Positions 1 to 11,639 of a DNA stretch of 64,000 nt are shown here, piece by piece. Position numbers and translations under genes: made by a program. Location of the stretch: assembly GCF_036588685.1 (NCBI RefSeq), contig NW_026963310.1, positions 2,914,001 through 2,978,000 of the forward strand, read 5' to 3'. Origin of the DNA: Mytilus trossulus. Lineage: Eukaryota > Mollusca > Bivalvia > Mytilida > Mytilidae. Each line of letters begins with the position of its first letter. The first letter of the stretch is position 1. The notes beneath the pieces are model-generated. The model was not told the DNA's origin. It did not search any database and was given only the letters and a program-made list of their open reading frames with translations.

Positions 1-304
1 CATTATTATACAGTTTTCTATCAGAAGCTTTATTTTGGCTAGCATACCAATTTCTAATATATTTAGTGTGAATTAATTTGCTAGATATGTTCAAAAATTT
101 ATATTTTCCGAAATGTTTTACTTCTTGTTTAATTTCAAAAACTTTTTCTACTAGCAAATTAAATGAGAACTGGCAGAAGAAGTTATGTTAGATTTGTGAA
201 GCTCTTGGCTGCATTTATAAGCATCTTTCAATAGACTGAATTCAGTTGTAAGATTTTTAAATCTATACCAGTATTTTACAATTGACTTTACAATATCATA
301 ATGT

Positions 305-735
305 TGGGGGAAAAGACTGAAGTGGGGACCCCCTCTTAGGCAGTCTTTGGGCCCCCTCTTATGAAAATTTCTAGATCCGCCATTGTTTTCTAGTTTAAAA
401 ATATGTGAATAGGTGTTGAAAATATTAAGAAATATATTAAGTCAACAAATTAAAAAGAAAATGTGGTACACTGTATGATTGCCAATGAGACAACTCACTA
501 TTATGTGTCTAGATAGGCAGGATTAGGGGGCCCGGTCTGACAACACCTTTTGTTAGAAAAATTTAGTTGATTGTATAGGGAATGACTCGAGTAGGGACTC
601 CCTCTTAGGCAGTAAAAGGGCCCCCTCTTATGAAAATTTCTAGATCCACCATTGATTTCTAATTTAAAAATATGTGAATAGGTGTTAAAAAGAAAATATG
701 GTATACTGTATGATTGCCAATGAGACAAATCTAGT
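305..735. repeat. Direct duplication of a repeat fragment
   Basis: A segment with CCCTCTTAGGCAGT, then GGGCCCCCTCTTATG and TTTCTAGATCC occurs twice, at about 305-515 and 578-735. Each copy ends in a short head of the ATTGCCAATGAGACAA SINE-like family. The copies differ by substitutions and small indels. No protein is supported: the small minus-strand frame here only spans the second copy. Confidence 0.6.
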
Positions 736-988
736 CTCTAGATAAGATAAAACCATGCAAGTACAAAGGTTACAGAGAAGTTTAAAAAAAATATACATGT
801 ATAAAACAATTTATGCATTTAAAATGCACACATTAGACACAATTACATTCGAAATTAACAACTTTAGGTCACTGTATGGCTTCAACATTGAATGATAAAA
901 CCAGAAACTACTATAAGTTACAATAAGGAGGCTTGAGGGTACATGTATAAAAATTTAAGAGAAAAATAAACATTTATTTTTTCATTAC

Positions 989-1300
989 AAAGGAGTAGAT
1001 TCAGTAAGACCCCTTTTTGGCCCCCCAAAAAATAGCAGTTTTACAAAATTGTGAAAATGTAATCCTTAAGCTATTTATTGGAAAGTAGCATGCTTCTGCT
1101 AAATAAATATAGGATGTTTTTGACAATACAATGCATATATCAGGTACTAGCATCATTAAGTTATGCTAAATTACTGAAATCTTCAAAATTTTAGATATTT
1201 TGGTAAATTTTAGACGGTTTCTGTCTTAAATAAAAGTGTAAATTTTCCCCTTACATTATGATATTGTAATTATTCGTGTTCATTTATAATATTGAAATGT
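989..1300 (-). mobile_element. Half of a GGAGTAGG-type terminal-inverted-repeat element
   Basis: The terminus AAGGAGTAGATTCAGTAAG, then CCCTTTTTGGCC, matches the right end of the element at 21626-22190 in reverse orientation. Similarity continues for about 300 bp through TGCTAAATTACTGAAATC to the central GTGTTCAT..ATAATATTGAAATG. The copy stops where the TTATACCC hairpin of the next repeat begins, so it is truncated. It is non-coding. Confidence 0.6.
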
Positions 1301-1314
1301 TAATTATACCCCAT

Positions 1315-1348
<34 letters not shown>

Positions 1349-1690
1349 TGTTCGTCTGTCCGTCAGTCCTGTTTCTTGTCATCACAACTCCTTTCAAACC
1401 ATGCATCAGAATTTCATGAAACCTTTTCAGATAATAAGGACATACTATGTAGTTGTGCATAATGACGGGAAATTGCGATTCAATTTTTTTTCTAGGAGTT
1501 ACGCCCCTTTGAACTTATTTACTTTAATGTACTACTGCAACAGTTTGTCATCGCAACTCCTCTCAAACCACACAACAGAATTTCACGAAACCTTTTCAGA
1601 TAATAAGGACATACTATGTAGTTGTGCATATCGACGGGAAATTGCGATTCAATTTATTTTCTAGGAGTTACGCCCCTTTGAATTTACTTG
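1301..1690 (+). mobile_element. Core-repeat element with terminal hairpin (TTATACCC family)
   Basis: It begins with an imperfect hairpin (TTATACCCC ... GAGGGTATAA, about 1306-1341). A core module follows, starting CATCNCAACTCC and ending GGAGTTACGCCCCTTTG, present twice about 170 bp apart (about 1379 and 1549). This gives a hairpin terminus plus a tandem core. It is non-coding; the small open frame across the two modules has no protein features. Such elements are often Helitron-related, but that is inference. Confidence 0.6.
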
Positions 1691-2147
1691 TAAAATGTAG
1701 ATCATCATTAAAATTGCTCAAAATTATCTCCCTTTGGTATAAAAATGCCATTTTTGGAACTCATCTGTGACCTTTATTTTTTATTATTATTTTCAATTAA
1801 GCTGTTCTTAAACTTAACTATTGTAAAATTTGAGCGATTTCTGTAATTAAGTTCTCTTATTTCGGTATTACCTCTATTTCTGCTATTAGTTCAACAGAAA
1901 AAAGGTACCTTTACAAAAATGTATGCTTCTTTCGAAGGCAGGTTGTGAACGGTGACCCCATTTTTTTTTATTAAGTACAAGATTTAAGTACGTTTATCAT
2001 TTTTACAGAAACAATTTTTCCTTGTAGATGTTGCAGATACATTCATACAAATGATGTTGAAGAAACAAAGAGAAAAGGAACTTGGACTGAACCAGTTTGT
2101 TTGCAGCTTCTAAGGTGAAGTATACTTATTTAAATGTTTTGTAAAAA

Positions 2148-2440
2148 TAAGAAGATGTGGTATGATTGTAAATGAAACAACTCTCCATGAGAGACCAGTG
2201 AGACAAAAATTAACAACCATAGGTAACTACATCCTTCAACAATGAGCTTTACAACGTCAAGGACTTGAAATTACCAATGAACAACTTAGGGCCTGATTTA
2301 TTAACAAAACATTGAACGATAAACTGTTATGATATACAGCAACAAACTACTGAATTACAAACTCCTGAATTGAGACAGACACATGGAGTTTGTAAAACAT
2401 TAAAAATGGTTGCTGGCACAAAACCGTCCTTCTAACCTAT
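2148..2440 (+). repeat. SINE-like repeat, family A, diverged copy
   Basis: It starts with AGAAGATGTGGTATGATTG and continues through ACAACTCTCCATGAGAGACC, TTAACAACCATAGG and TTCAACAATGAGC. The same order of blocks recurs in at least ten other places in the window, on both strands. It is non-coding. I take the family to be a mussel short interspersed repeat because of its copy number and fixed 5' boundary. Confidence 0.7.
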
Positions 2441-2650
2441 GACAGAGGTGCAATATTTCAACTAGCAAACTATAAAAATCATTTGAAAAGGGCTTAATTC
2501 AAAGATCAATACAAAGTCAAAGCACAATAAAAAATCCTAAAACAAAAACACATGAAATACACATCTGAGATTTATAGCAGTTACTGAAAGCATGTTCTTA
2601 TAATCAATATTTTATCCTTGTCCTGAGTTACACAATGGCCTGAATTTCTC

Positions 2651-3875
2651 TTAAGGGCATACCGTACAGTTTTGATCCTGTATTTACAAGTTCGTGAAAA
2701 TTTGCATATAGGCTATTTTTACCTGATTAAATCAAATATGTAATAAAAAATATACCTTCATGTGCTACTTTTTGAGAAAAATGAGGTCGAAATTTTGTAT
2801 ATTTGCTCAAAATTCAGATATGTGGCCGTATTTTCTTCTTTCTAAAAAAAGACATATTTTTTTTGTTATAAAAGATAAACACAAATTGTTTTTTGTTAAA
2901 GTCATATGAAACGAGTGAGTGGTGAAAAATAATGTTTGTCCAATTCTTGAACCAATGGATGTATACATTCATAAACTTAGTCCTATGTGCAGGATTTTAT
3001 CATTATTTTCGCAAATATATCATAGAATCGCCAATTTTTTTCTCTCTCTGTTTGTTATGATTGAACAAATATGGCTGCTCATTAAATGCCGTGATTTGAA
3101 GCCGTGATTTGAAGCCGAGTTTAACCGATTGTCACCTTATAGTAAACAAATCACAAAAAGCATGGGTATTGAGCACGTGTTTAACATGTATAATCAGATA
3201 TTTGTTTATTTCAATGACAGATCCATGCGTATTGTGGTCACCGGATTTTTACGAGGAGGGTTACGCTCGGGTCACTATGCATACTGAAAATATGTCGGCA
3301 AATTGCTTGCTGGCAGCAAGCAATTAAAAAAAAGTACTCTTCTTCTAAATGTGAACAAATTAAAGAATTTTCATCAGAAAAAAGTATATGTACATAAGTT
3401 GTTTAATGAAAACTAACCATTTAGTTATAAAAAACATACGCATATTTTTTTTAAATTTGAGGTTTCTTATGACTTTAAATAATCGGTAATTTCTGTATTT
3501 TATAAGTATCCTAAAAAATTATGCATTTTTTATTCCGAAATAACTCGTCTTTGTCAAATGTTCATGAATTGAGGAAAAATATGTCAATTTTGGCTTTATG
3601 TCATTTTGTATGTTTATCAAAATTTAAAAAAATCCTTTATTTACAGTTTTATAAAATTTGGGTCACATAATCTCCCTGCAAATTGAAAGTCAAACAAATT
3701 GCTGTTTTGAAAAATGGGGTTCCATGAACTCGTTTTCAAATAAATTCAGTTTGAATGATAAAAATCAGTCGAAAAATGCATTTTTCTCTGGTATGTTAAA
3801 GTTTGATGTCGCGAAAATAACATTTTGCATTAGCAACGTCATTACCTCCTCTGTAACTGTATTGTATGCCCTTAA
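2651..3875. mobile_element. Non-autonomous element with TTAA target duplication
   Basis: Both ends carry TTAAGGGCATAC: left TTAAGGGCATACCGTACAGT, right its inverse ACTGTATTGTATGCCCTTAA. The inverted repeats run about 17-21 bp with two mismatches. The TTAA at each side is the target duplication typical of piggyBac-type transposition. The roughly 1.2-kb interior is non-coding; two adjoining short frames (2919-3327) show no transposase residues. This is a MITE-like passenger. Confidence 0.6.
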
Positions 3876-4731
3876 AAGCTAACCTAGACCTATAAATGAA
3901 TGATTATAGCCATCACTTGATGTCATCTAAACAAATAACATATAGATGGAGAGAAATTTTAGTTTAAGTCGCAAAAATGATCAACAAGAAAAGATCATCA
4001 AATAAGTATCATGAATGGTTGAAATTGTCAGTCAACTCCTAATTAGGATTTTTTTGTAGATAAAGGAGGTAAATTTCCTCTGTTGACAAAAAAATGGTTG
4101 AGGAGTCGGAAAGTTTGACTGAAGATTAAGGATATCAAATGAAGGTAAACATAAATTTAAAGTAATGTTTATATTTGTATTAATACATGTACCTCGAGTA
4201 TGCATCAACGATGTATTGGGTAAGATGGTAATAACTGTATGTGAAACAATAAAATTTGTTTAAAGTGGGCAGTACATGTATATTAAAACATACCATCAAC
4301 ATTAGCACAACTAAAAATGCAATCATAAAAGCATCTGCAAAGTTTCATAGAAATCTGTGAAAGTATGACACAGTATCCATGGTATCAGTTATTTGATGTC
4401 CATGTCATTCAAGGTGGATATTGTGTCATTGGCAATAGACAAATTTCCTATTTACATGTACCCACTTTAATCGGAACAAATTTGAGGGAAGTTAACTGTT
4501 TAATGCATATGCCATTATGTTTTCTATACATGACTAAATCATCAGAAAAAAGTAAACCTTCCGCCAAAATTGCACCATTTATATTTTTGAATTTATTTCT
4601 TTGGGGTGTTTGAAGTGACAGAGTACCAAGATGTCTTACCACAGAGAAGGTATTAAAACCTGTTGAAAAAACATAGAATCCGAGTCAAAAGTTGATAATG
4701 TGAAAATAGACTATTATACCACATCATCTTA

Positions 4732-4970
4732 ATGTCGAGCCTGCAACTTTTGTTGCAGAAAGCTCGACATATATATAATGTTCTGGTGGCCAGCAGCGGA
4801 GTTAGCTGAATTCTTAAAAGCTTTATATTTTAGAAGGATGAAGACCTGGATGCTTCATACTTTGAATATATACCAAAATGCCTCAGGTTACCAAGTTTCT
4901 CTCCGTCACATGTCTAATGTCCTTGACCTAATTTTCATGGTTGAGTGTCTACTTGAAAAAAAGTTAAGAT
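4732..4970 (+). mobile_element. Fragment of a hairpin-headed repeat (ATGTCGAGC family)
   Basis: It opens with a strong hairpin, ATGTCGAGC ... GCTCGACAT (4732-4770), whose inner stem is CTGCAAC/GTTGCAG. About 200 bp of non-coding sequence follow before the next element starts at 4974. It is a 5' fragment; no tandem core is left. Confidence 0.5.
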
Positions 4971-4973
4971 TTT

Positions 4974-6475
4974 TATACGACTGCAAAAATTCAAAATTTT
5001 GGTGGTATATAATGTATGAGGTTGGCGTCGTTGTCGTTGTCATCCGAAGACATTTGGTTTTCACACTATAACTAGTAGAAGTAAATAGAAACCTATGAAA
5101 TTTAAACACAAGGTTAAAGACTAGAAAAGGAAGTTTCAAATTGATTTTGGGAGTTTTGGTCCCAACAGATTAGGAGTTAGGGGCCAAAAAGGGCCCAAAT
5201 AAGCATTTTTCTTGGTTTTTGCACAATAACTTTAATAGTATAAGTGAATAGAAATCTATGAAATTTTAACACAAAGTTTATGACCACAAAAGGAAGGTTG
5301 TTATTGATTTTGGGAGTTTTGGTCCCAAACAGTTAAGAAATGAGGGTCCAAAGCCAAAGGGTTCAAAATTAAACTTTGTTTGATTTCATCAAAAAATGAA
5401 TTATTTGGGTTCTTGTATATATGTCAAATCTAACCGTGTATTTAGGGTGCAATCAACAGTTTTTTTCTATGACGTCATATTTTGAGGGACCATCTATAAT
5501 TGACCCTTAGTGGTGTTAATGTTAATGAAGATACTTGTATAAAACTAGATATCATTAGAATCATATGTATAAGTTTGTGATAAGGTCAGTTCAAGGGGAA
5601 CCATTAGTGGTAGGCCAATGTTAATTGGTGTTCAGTTTTATAAACATTAGCACATCTCATTTCCATGGAGAATATTTGGCCCTGCCCCCTCAGTCATGGT
5701 CTTGACTTTAAAACTTTTGCTTAGTTTACATGTATTAGTGTGTGATAATATCAGTTTAAGATGAGCTGCTAATGTTAAGTCAATGATATTTGGTATGCAA
5801 ATTTATTGTCATTTGAAAGTGTTGTTTTCATGGAGATTATATAGCCCCACCCCTGATCATGGTTCATTGACTTTGAAACTTTTACATAGTTTAAAAGTTA
5901 ATGTTTGTGTTTAGGTTCTTTTAAAGGGAGCTACTTATTATGAGTCAATGGTAATTGGTATGCAGTTGTATTATATTTATCATTGGCACATCTCATTCCA
6001 TGGAGATTGTTTAGCCATGTACCTTCAGTCATTGTTCATAGACTTTGAATATTTGCATAACTTACATTTTAAAATATTGCTATTTAATTTCAACATTGCA
6101 TTATCAAAATTACATGTATATTTGCATAACTTACATGTTAAAATATTGCTATTTAATTTCAACTTTGCATAATCAAAATTACATGAATATTTGCATAACT
6201 TACATGTTAAAATATTGCTATTTAATTTCAACATTGCATAATCAAAATTACAAAAAAGGGATACATATCTCTGTGAAAACAGTTTATTAAGTGTAAGTTC
6301 TTAGACCACATTCATTCTGTGTCAGAAACCTATCTTGTGTCAACTATTTAATCACAATCCAAATTCAGAGCTGTATCAAGCTTAAATGTTGTGTCCATAC
6401 TTGCCCCAACTGTTCAGGGTTCAACCTCTGTGGTCCTATAAAGCTGTGCCCTGCGGAGCATCTGGTTTGTAAAGT
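4974..6475 (+). mobile_element. Core-repeat element (TATACGAC family), copy 1
   Basis: The left end is a degenerate hairpin (TATACGACTGCAAA ... GTGGTATA). Two core modules follow, with ACTATAAC..AGTA, GAAATCTATGAAATTTTAAC, TTTTGGGAGTTTTGGTCCC and AGGGGCCAAAAAGGGCCC. The right end is the conserved tail AACTATTTAATCACAATCC ... CAACCTCTG, CCCTGCGGAGCATCTGG at about 6340-6467. The same head and tail occur at 6958 and 8665. Between core and tail lies extra sequence with a 150-bp-scale repeat (AGTTCAAG.GGA.CCA, CATCTCATTTCCATGGAGA) and a 69-bp tandem repeat. Confidence 0.65.
6051..6256. repeat. 69-bp tandem repeat, three copies
   Basis: ATTTGCATAACTTACAT begins at 6051, 6120 and 6189, giving three nearly identical 69-bp units. 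Because 69 is 23 codons, several frames on both strands stay open over the array (for example 6025-6234 minus and 6045-6290 plus). These are repeat artefacts, not genes. Confidence 0.85.
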
Positions 6476-6539
6476 GAAATTCTCTCTTATTATAAGTAAT
6501 AGGATAACTATATTTGGTATGTGAGTACCTTGCAAGGTC

Positions 6540-6955
6540 CTCATGGCTGTCATACAGTTTTCACTTGACCTCTACCTCCTTTCATGGATCAGTGAACAAG
6601 GTTAAGTTTTGGTGGTCAACTTGACCGTCAAGTCCATATCTCAGATACTAAAAGCAATATGTCTAGTATATTTGGTGTATGGAGGACTGTAAGGTGTACA
6701 TGTCCAACTGGCAGGTGTCATCTGACCTTGACCTCATTTTCATGGTCAGTGGTCAAAGTTAAGTTTTTGAGTTTTTGTCTTTTTATCTAATACTATATGC
6801 AATAAGTCTACTGCTATAATAACTATATTAGGTGTATGGAAATATATTAGTTGTATGGAAGAATTATTAGCTGTTTAGATGTGTGCCTTGTATGGTTCAT
6901 CTCACCTTGCCTGTCCTTGGCCTCATTTTCATGGTTTAGTGGTCAATTTTTAGTT
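6540..6955 (+). repeat. Dispersed repeat fragment (CTTGACCTC-rich)
   Basis: Two similar blocks of about 180 bp contain TTGACCTCNNNTTCATGG, then TCAGTGGTCAA and GTTAAGTTTT, followed by a block around ATACTA..GCAATA and GGTGTATGGA. A third partial block is at 6880-6955. It is non-coding and ends at the hairpin of the next element. Confidence 0.5.
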
Positions 6956-6957
6956 TT

Positions 6958-8665
6958 TATACGACCGCAAATTTTGAAAAAATTTTCGTCGTATATTGCT
7001 ATCACGTTGGCGTCGTCGTCGTCGTCGTCCGAATACTTTTAGTTTTAGCACTCTAACTTTAGTAAAAGTGAATAGAAATCTATGAAATTTTAACACAAGG
7101 TTCATGACCATAAAAGGAAGGCTGGTATTGATTTTGGGAGTTTTGGTCCCAACATTTTAGGAATTAGGGGCCAAAAAGGGCCCAAATAAGCATTTTCTTG
7201 GTTTTCGCACTATAACTTTAGTTTAAGTTAATAGAAATCTATGAAATTTTGACACAAGGTTTATGACCACAAAAGAAAGGTTGGGATTGATTTTGGGAGT
7301 TTTGGTTTCAACAGTTTAGGAATTAGGGGCCAAAAAAGGGCCCAAATAAGCATTATTCTTGGTTTTCGCACAATAACTTGAGTTAAAGTAAATAGAAATC
7401 AATGAAATTTAAACACAATGTTTATGACCACAAAAGGAAGGTTGGTATTGATTTTGGGAGTTTCGGTCCCAACAGTTTAGGAATTAGGGGCCAAAAAGGG
7501 ACCCAAATAAGCATTTTTCTTGGTTTTCGCACCATAGCAGGAAGGTTGGTATTGATTTTGGGAGTTTTGGTCCCTACAGTTAAGGAAAAAGGGGCCCAAA
7601 GGGTCCAAAATTAAACTTAGTTTGATTTTAACAAAAATTGAAACCTTTGGGTTCTTTGATATGCTGAATCTAAAAATGTACTTAGATTTTTGATTATTGG
7701 CCCAGTTTTCAAGTTGGCCCAAATCGAGGTCCAAAATTAAACATTGTTTGATTTCATCAAAAATTGAATAATTGGGGTTCTTTGATATGCCAAATCTAAC
7801 TGTGTATGTAGATTCTTAATTTTTGGTCCAGTTTTAAAATTGGTCTAAATTAAAGTGCAAAGGGTCCAAAATTAAACTAAGTTTGATTTTAACAAAAATT
7901 AAATTCTTGGGCCTCTTTGATATGCTGAATCTAAACATGTACTTAGATTTTTGATTATGGGCCCAGTTTTCAAGTTGGTCCAAATCAGGATCTAAAATTA
8001 TTGTATTAAGTATTGTGCAATAGCAAGTCTTTTCAATTGCACAGTATTGTGCAATGGCAAGAAATATTTAATTTCACAATATTGTGAAATAGCAATTTTT
8101 TTTTTAATTAAGAGTTATCTTTCTTTGTCCAGTATAGTAAGCAAGAAATATCTGCAAGATTTTTTTTTAATTGGAGTTATCTTTCTTTGTCCAGAATCAA
8201 CTTAAATCTTTGTTATATACAATATACAATGTATATTCACTTTTTACTACCAACTGATAAATTTAAATAATCTTTACCATTCAGTGATAACAAGCAGTTT
8301 TTTTACATCTTAATATTTTATGATTTATTTAAATGAGTAGTAATTGTTGCAAACTCCATTAGAATATTTTAATTGAAATTAGTTTTGGAATAAGGGAGAG
8401 GGGGATGTGATTAAAAAATTGGGTTCAATTTTTCTCATTTGAAATTTCATAAATAATATTCAAATGCATAGTGAATTGCTCTAAGAGAAAACAAAAATTT
8501 TAAGTTCATTTGAATACATTCATTCTGTGTCAACTATTTAATCACAATCCAAATTTAGAGCGGAATCCAGCTTGAATGTTGTGTCCATACTTGCCCCAAC
8601 CGTTCAGGGTTCAACCTCTGCGGTCGTATAAAGCTACGCCCTGCGGAGCATCTGGTTTTGGTTAA
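6958..8665 (+). mobile_element. Core-repeat element (TATACGAC family), copy 2
   Basis: The head is a long hairpin, TATACGAC ... GTCGTATA (6958-6995), followed by a GTC run (7012-7031). At least four ~130-bp core modules follow, each with GAAATCTATGAAATTTTNAC, GGAAGGTTGGTATTGATTTT, GGGAGTTTTGGTCCC and AATTAGGGGCCAAAAAGGG. A second zone repeats TTTGATATGC..AATCTAA and CCAGTTTTCAAGTTGG. The tail (8519-8655) repeats CCAACCGTTCAGGGTTCAAC and CCCTGCGGAGCATCTGG. It is non-coding; open frames at 7402-7734 come from the core repeat. Confidence 0.7.
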
Positions 8666-9159
8666 TGTTAAGGTTATGTTTCAATTGTAATAAAGCTTTA
8701 TTTTAAGGACTACAAAAGAAGGCGAGACATTTCAGCGTGTGCACTCTTGGTTTTATATTAAACCCTAGAAAGAAGCTACAGATTAATGTTAACTGCAAAA
8801 ATACTAAAATCCTTTATTAATTAGATCATATAGATACAGGAAATGAAAATATTTTGAAATTTTTTATCATAAAAATGGTTATGCTTATATATTCAAGTTT
8901 CACTAAATTCCAAGAAGGGTTTCCACAAATAACAATGACTGATTTTCAAAATGATCATCATGTAAAAATGAAGAGATGTGCTATTCTTAGTTTGCTTTCA
9001 GCCTTTAGCAAAAATAATTACCATGTATATTGTAATAAGCTATAAATAAAAGCCCCCCATTGTAAAATGTTAAACAATTAAAAAGTAATTAACAGCGTCC
9101 TGATCTTTATAAGTTCGAAGAATAAAATTGAGTCATATTATGGTATGATGTTGTTGTTA

Positions 9160-9720
9160 GCGATGTATGTCGACACATATGGTTTCCGGATAATTATATA
9201 GTTTAAGCGAATGGATATCCATGAAATTTTAACACAAGGTTTAATACCAAAAAGGAAGGCTGGGTTGATTTTTGGGGTGATGGTACCAACAGTTTAGAAA
9301 TTAGTGGCAAAAAAGAAGCATTTTTGTAGTTTCCAGACATTAACTTGTGTACTAATCTCTCTGAAATTGTTCTTCAAGGTTCCATATCACAAAGGGTAGA
9401 CTGGAATTGTTTAAATGGGTAATTGCCTCAAACGTTCAGGAAATAGGGGGTCAAAAACAATCATTTTTCTAATTTCCAGACAATATTTTGTGTTTAAGTG
9501 TATGGATTTCTTTAAAATTGTACTGCAAAGTACCATACCACAAAGGCTGGGATTAAGTTTTGGGGTAATTACTGAAAGGGGGTTGAAAAAAATTGGTGGA
9601 GGGGGATTTTTTTTTCTCATAATTCTGATCAAAATCCAAATACAGACAGTCTATCATGCTTGAATATTGTGTCCAAACATGCACCAACTGGTCAGTCAAA
9701 TAACAAGGCTGCGCTGCACA
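9160..9720 (+). mobile_element. Diverged copy of the TATACGAC-family element
   Basis: Core features are recognisable but degraded: GAATGGATATCCATGAAATT, AACACAAGGTTTA, GGAAGGCTGGGTTGATTTTT and AACAGTTTAGAAATTAG. Two further modules and a tail-like block follow (TGAATATTGTGTCCAAACATG, then GCTGCGCTGCACATC). It is older than the copies at 4974 and 6958. It is non-coding. Confidence 0.5.
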
Positions 9721-10194
9721 TCATTTTCTTAATCATATTAATCTTACATGTTAAAGTTTGTACATTATGAAGTTACTAACATGTTGATTTTGTGTATTTC
9801 AGATTATTATTAAAAAAAGAGCACTTTGAAGTACTAGGAGAATTTGAAAACATCTTGGTGTAATAGTCTGACTGATTATGACAGAACATCAAAAGAAATG
9901 ACGAAAAATTACACATCTTATCAAAATAGCACTACTAGAAACTAAAAGCTACTTGCAATTTTCACTGGTTTTGAGATCAGTAACAGTCTGACAAGGAAAG
10001 AATTTAATGAACATGATTATGATGCCTCTTGATAAATATAAAAACATATTGACTGTAAAATAATTTCCAGTTACCAATTATATCTGTTGTTTACAAAATT
10101 TGTTATTTGGAAATATCTGTTGAATGTTTTGAAATTAAAATGTGTTAAATGATTAAAGAATTGAAGTCTTTAAATGATACAAAAGCAAGGATAC

Positions 10195-10330
10195 ATGGAA
10201 TGATTGCAATTGAGACAACTACTAGCCCTGCATAATAGGGCACTGATGTAAACAAGTACAGGTCACCTGAAGTCTTCAACAATAAGCAAAAGCCTTAATT
10301 TAAAGATCGTTATACATGAGCTTATTAAGT
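10195..10330 (+). repeat. SINE-like repeat, family A, diverged fragment
   Basis: ATGGAATGATTGCAATTGAG, then ACAACTACTAG, ACAGGTCACCTGAAGTCTTC and AACAATAAGCAAAAGCC match the order of blocks in the other family A copies with many substitutions. Confidence 0.5.
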
Positions 10331-10639
10331 CCCAAGATAATGGTATCTACATCATTTGCTGTCAAATTTTTGTTTGTATGTTTCTGATGAAGGTTAATTA
10401 AAATAAGCCCAGCACACCTAATTTGTGAACTGTTTTCTTTTAATTTCTAAAGAGAAAGCTAATAGACAAATTTAAGCAAAAAACAAAAAAAAGGAAATCC
10501 ATTTAATATGGCAGACAGCAACCAAACACAACCAGTTGACATAATGAACATGTTTTTGAGTGCTCAAACTGCACTATAACTTTAGACACAAAAACATCTT
10601 ATATAATGCTGGATTACACAAAAGTGTTTAAATCATCTG

Positions 10640-10810
10640 CTCTTCTCTGATGTTTAAAAATTGTACAGATTTGGTGTCGTAATATCTCAGTAACATGGGT
10701 TAGAATCCCGGCATGGGAAGAACAAAAAAATTGCGAAAGCAAACTTACAGATCTTACATTTTTGGGTTGATGTTTTGACGACTTGCATGTACATGTACAA
10801 TATATACAAA
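10640..10810 (+). repeat. Possible tRNA-derived SINE
   Basis: CATGGGTTAGAATCCCGGCATGGG (near 10694-10717) contains a good match to a pol III B box (GGTTAGAATCC against GGTTCGANTCC). It is followed by AACAAAAAAATTGCG, a tail block I recall from molluscan SINEs. A clear A box is not obvious. A tRNA gene is excluded because no cloverleaf can be built. Confidence 0.45.
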
Positions 10811-10860
10811 AAAAATAGCTGCTATTGAGACAAAGGCAAAAATCATAGTGCAACAAATAA

Positions 10861-11370
10861 AATTGAGAAAGGAAATGGTGAATATGTCAAAGCGACAACC
10901 ACCGGACCACAGCCGAAAGCAACCAATGGGTCTTCAATGTAGCGAGAATTCCCACACCCGTAGGTGTCCTTCAGCTGGCCCCTAAAATATGCATAATAGT
11001 ACAGTGATAATGGATGTCATACTAAACTCCGAATTATACACAAAAAACTAAAATTTAAAATCATACAAGACTAACAAAGGCCAGAGGCTCCTGACTTGGG
11101 ACAGGCGCAAAATTGCGGCGGGGTTAAACATGTTTATGAGATCTCAACCCTCCCCCTATACCTCTAGCCAATGTAGAAAAGTAAAAGAATAACAATATGC
11201 ACATTAAAATTCAGTTCAAGAGAAGTCCGAGTCCGATGTCAAAAGATGTAACAAAAGAAAATAAATAAAATGACAATAATACATAAATAACAACAGACTA
11301 CTAGCAGTTAACTGACATGCCAGCTCCAGACCTCAATTAAACTGATTAAACATGTTTATTACAGATATAA
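10861..11370 (+). repeat. Dispersed repeat, family B, long copy
   Basis: It starts with ATTGAGAAAGGAAATGGTGA and continues through AATATGTCAAAGCGACAACC, CAACCAATGGGTCTTCAATG, CCTTCAGCTGGCCCC and TGACTTGGGACAGGCGCAAA. A nearly identical copy is at 48270-48545, and inverted copies are at 43215 and 43690. The end (GACTTGGGACAGGC, then GCGGGGTTAAACATG) is shared with family A, so the two families share a 3' module. It is non-coding. Confidence 0.75.
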
Positions 11371-11639
11371 TAACAATAAACTAAAATAACACTTACCACT
11401 ACTAAATGATTAGGAACTTTCAGGAACTAATTGCAGCTACTGTCCAGGTTATGTTAAACAAATTTTCAGCTCCAACTGATCTGTTCAGTGAATAGTTTTT
11501 GTCATTTAAATAAAATGTGAACACATTCCAATCTTTTGGCAGACGTGAATATTCTCATGTGGCATTTATACCTATATGCAAGGGTACCTATATCTGGTGG
11601 TGATGATACACAGTGATAATTAACCATTTTTTTCTTCTT

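Noticed and set aside
2919-3327. Two adjoining plus-strand frames that read as one ~135-codon protein
   Set aside because: They lie inside the TTAA-flanked non-coding element and show no family motif or start context.
6025-6290. Repetitive short proteins (LYCKLCKYSCNF-like and CITYMLKYCYL-like)
   Set aside because: They arise from three copies of a 69-bp tandem repeat, which is a whole number of codons.
10670-10740. Possible tRNA gene because of GGTTAGAATCCC
   Set aside because: A B-box-like sequence is present but no acceptor stem or anticodon arm can be formed. A SINE is the better reading.
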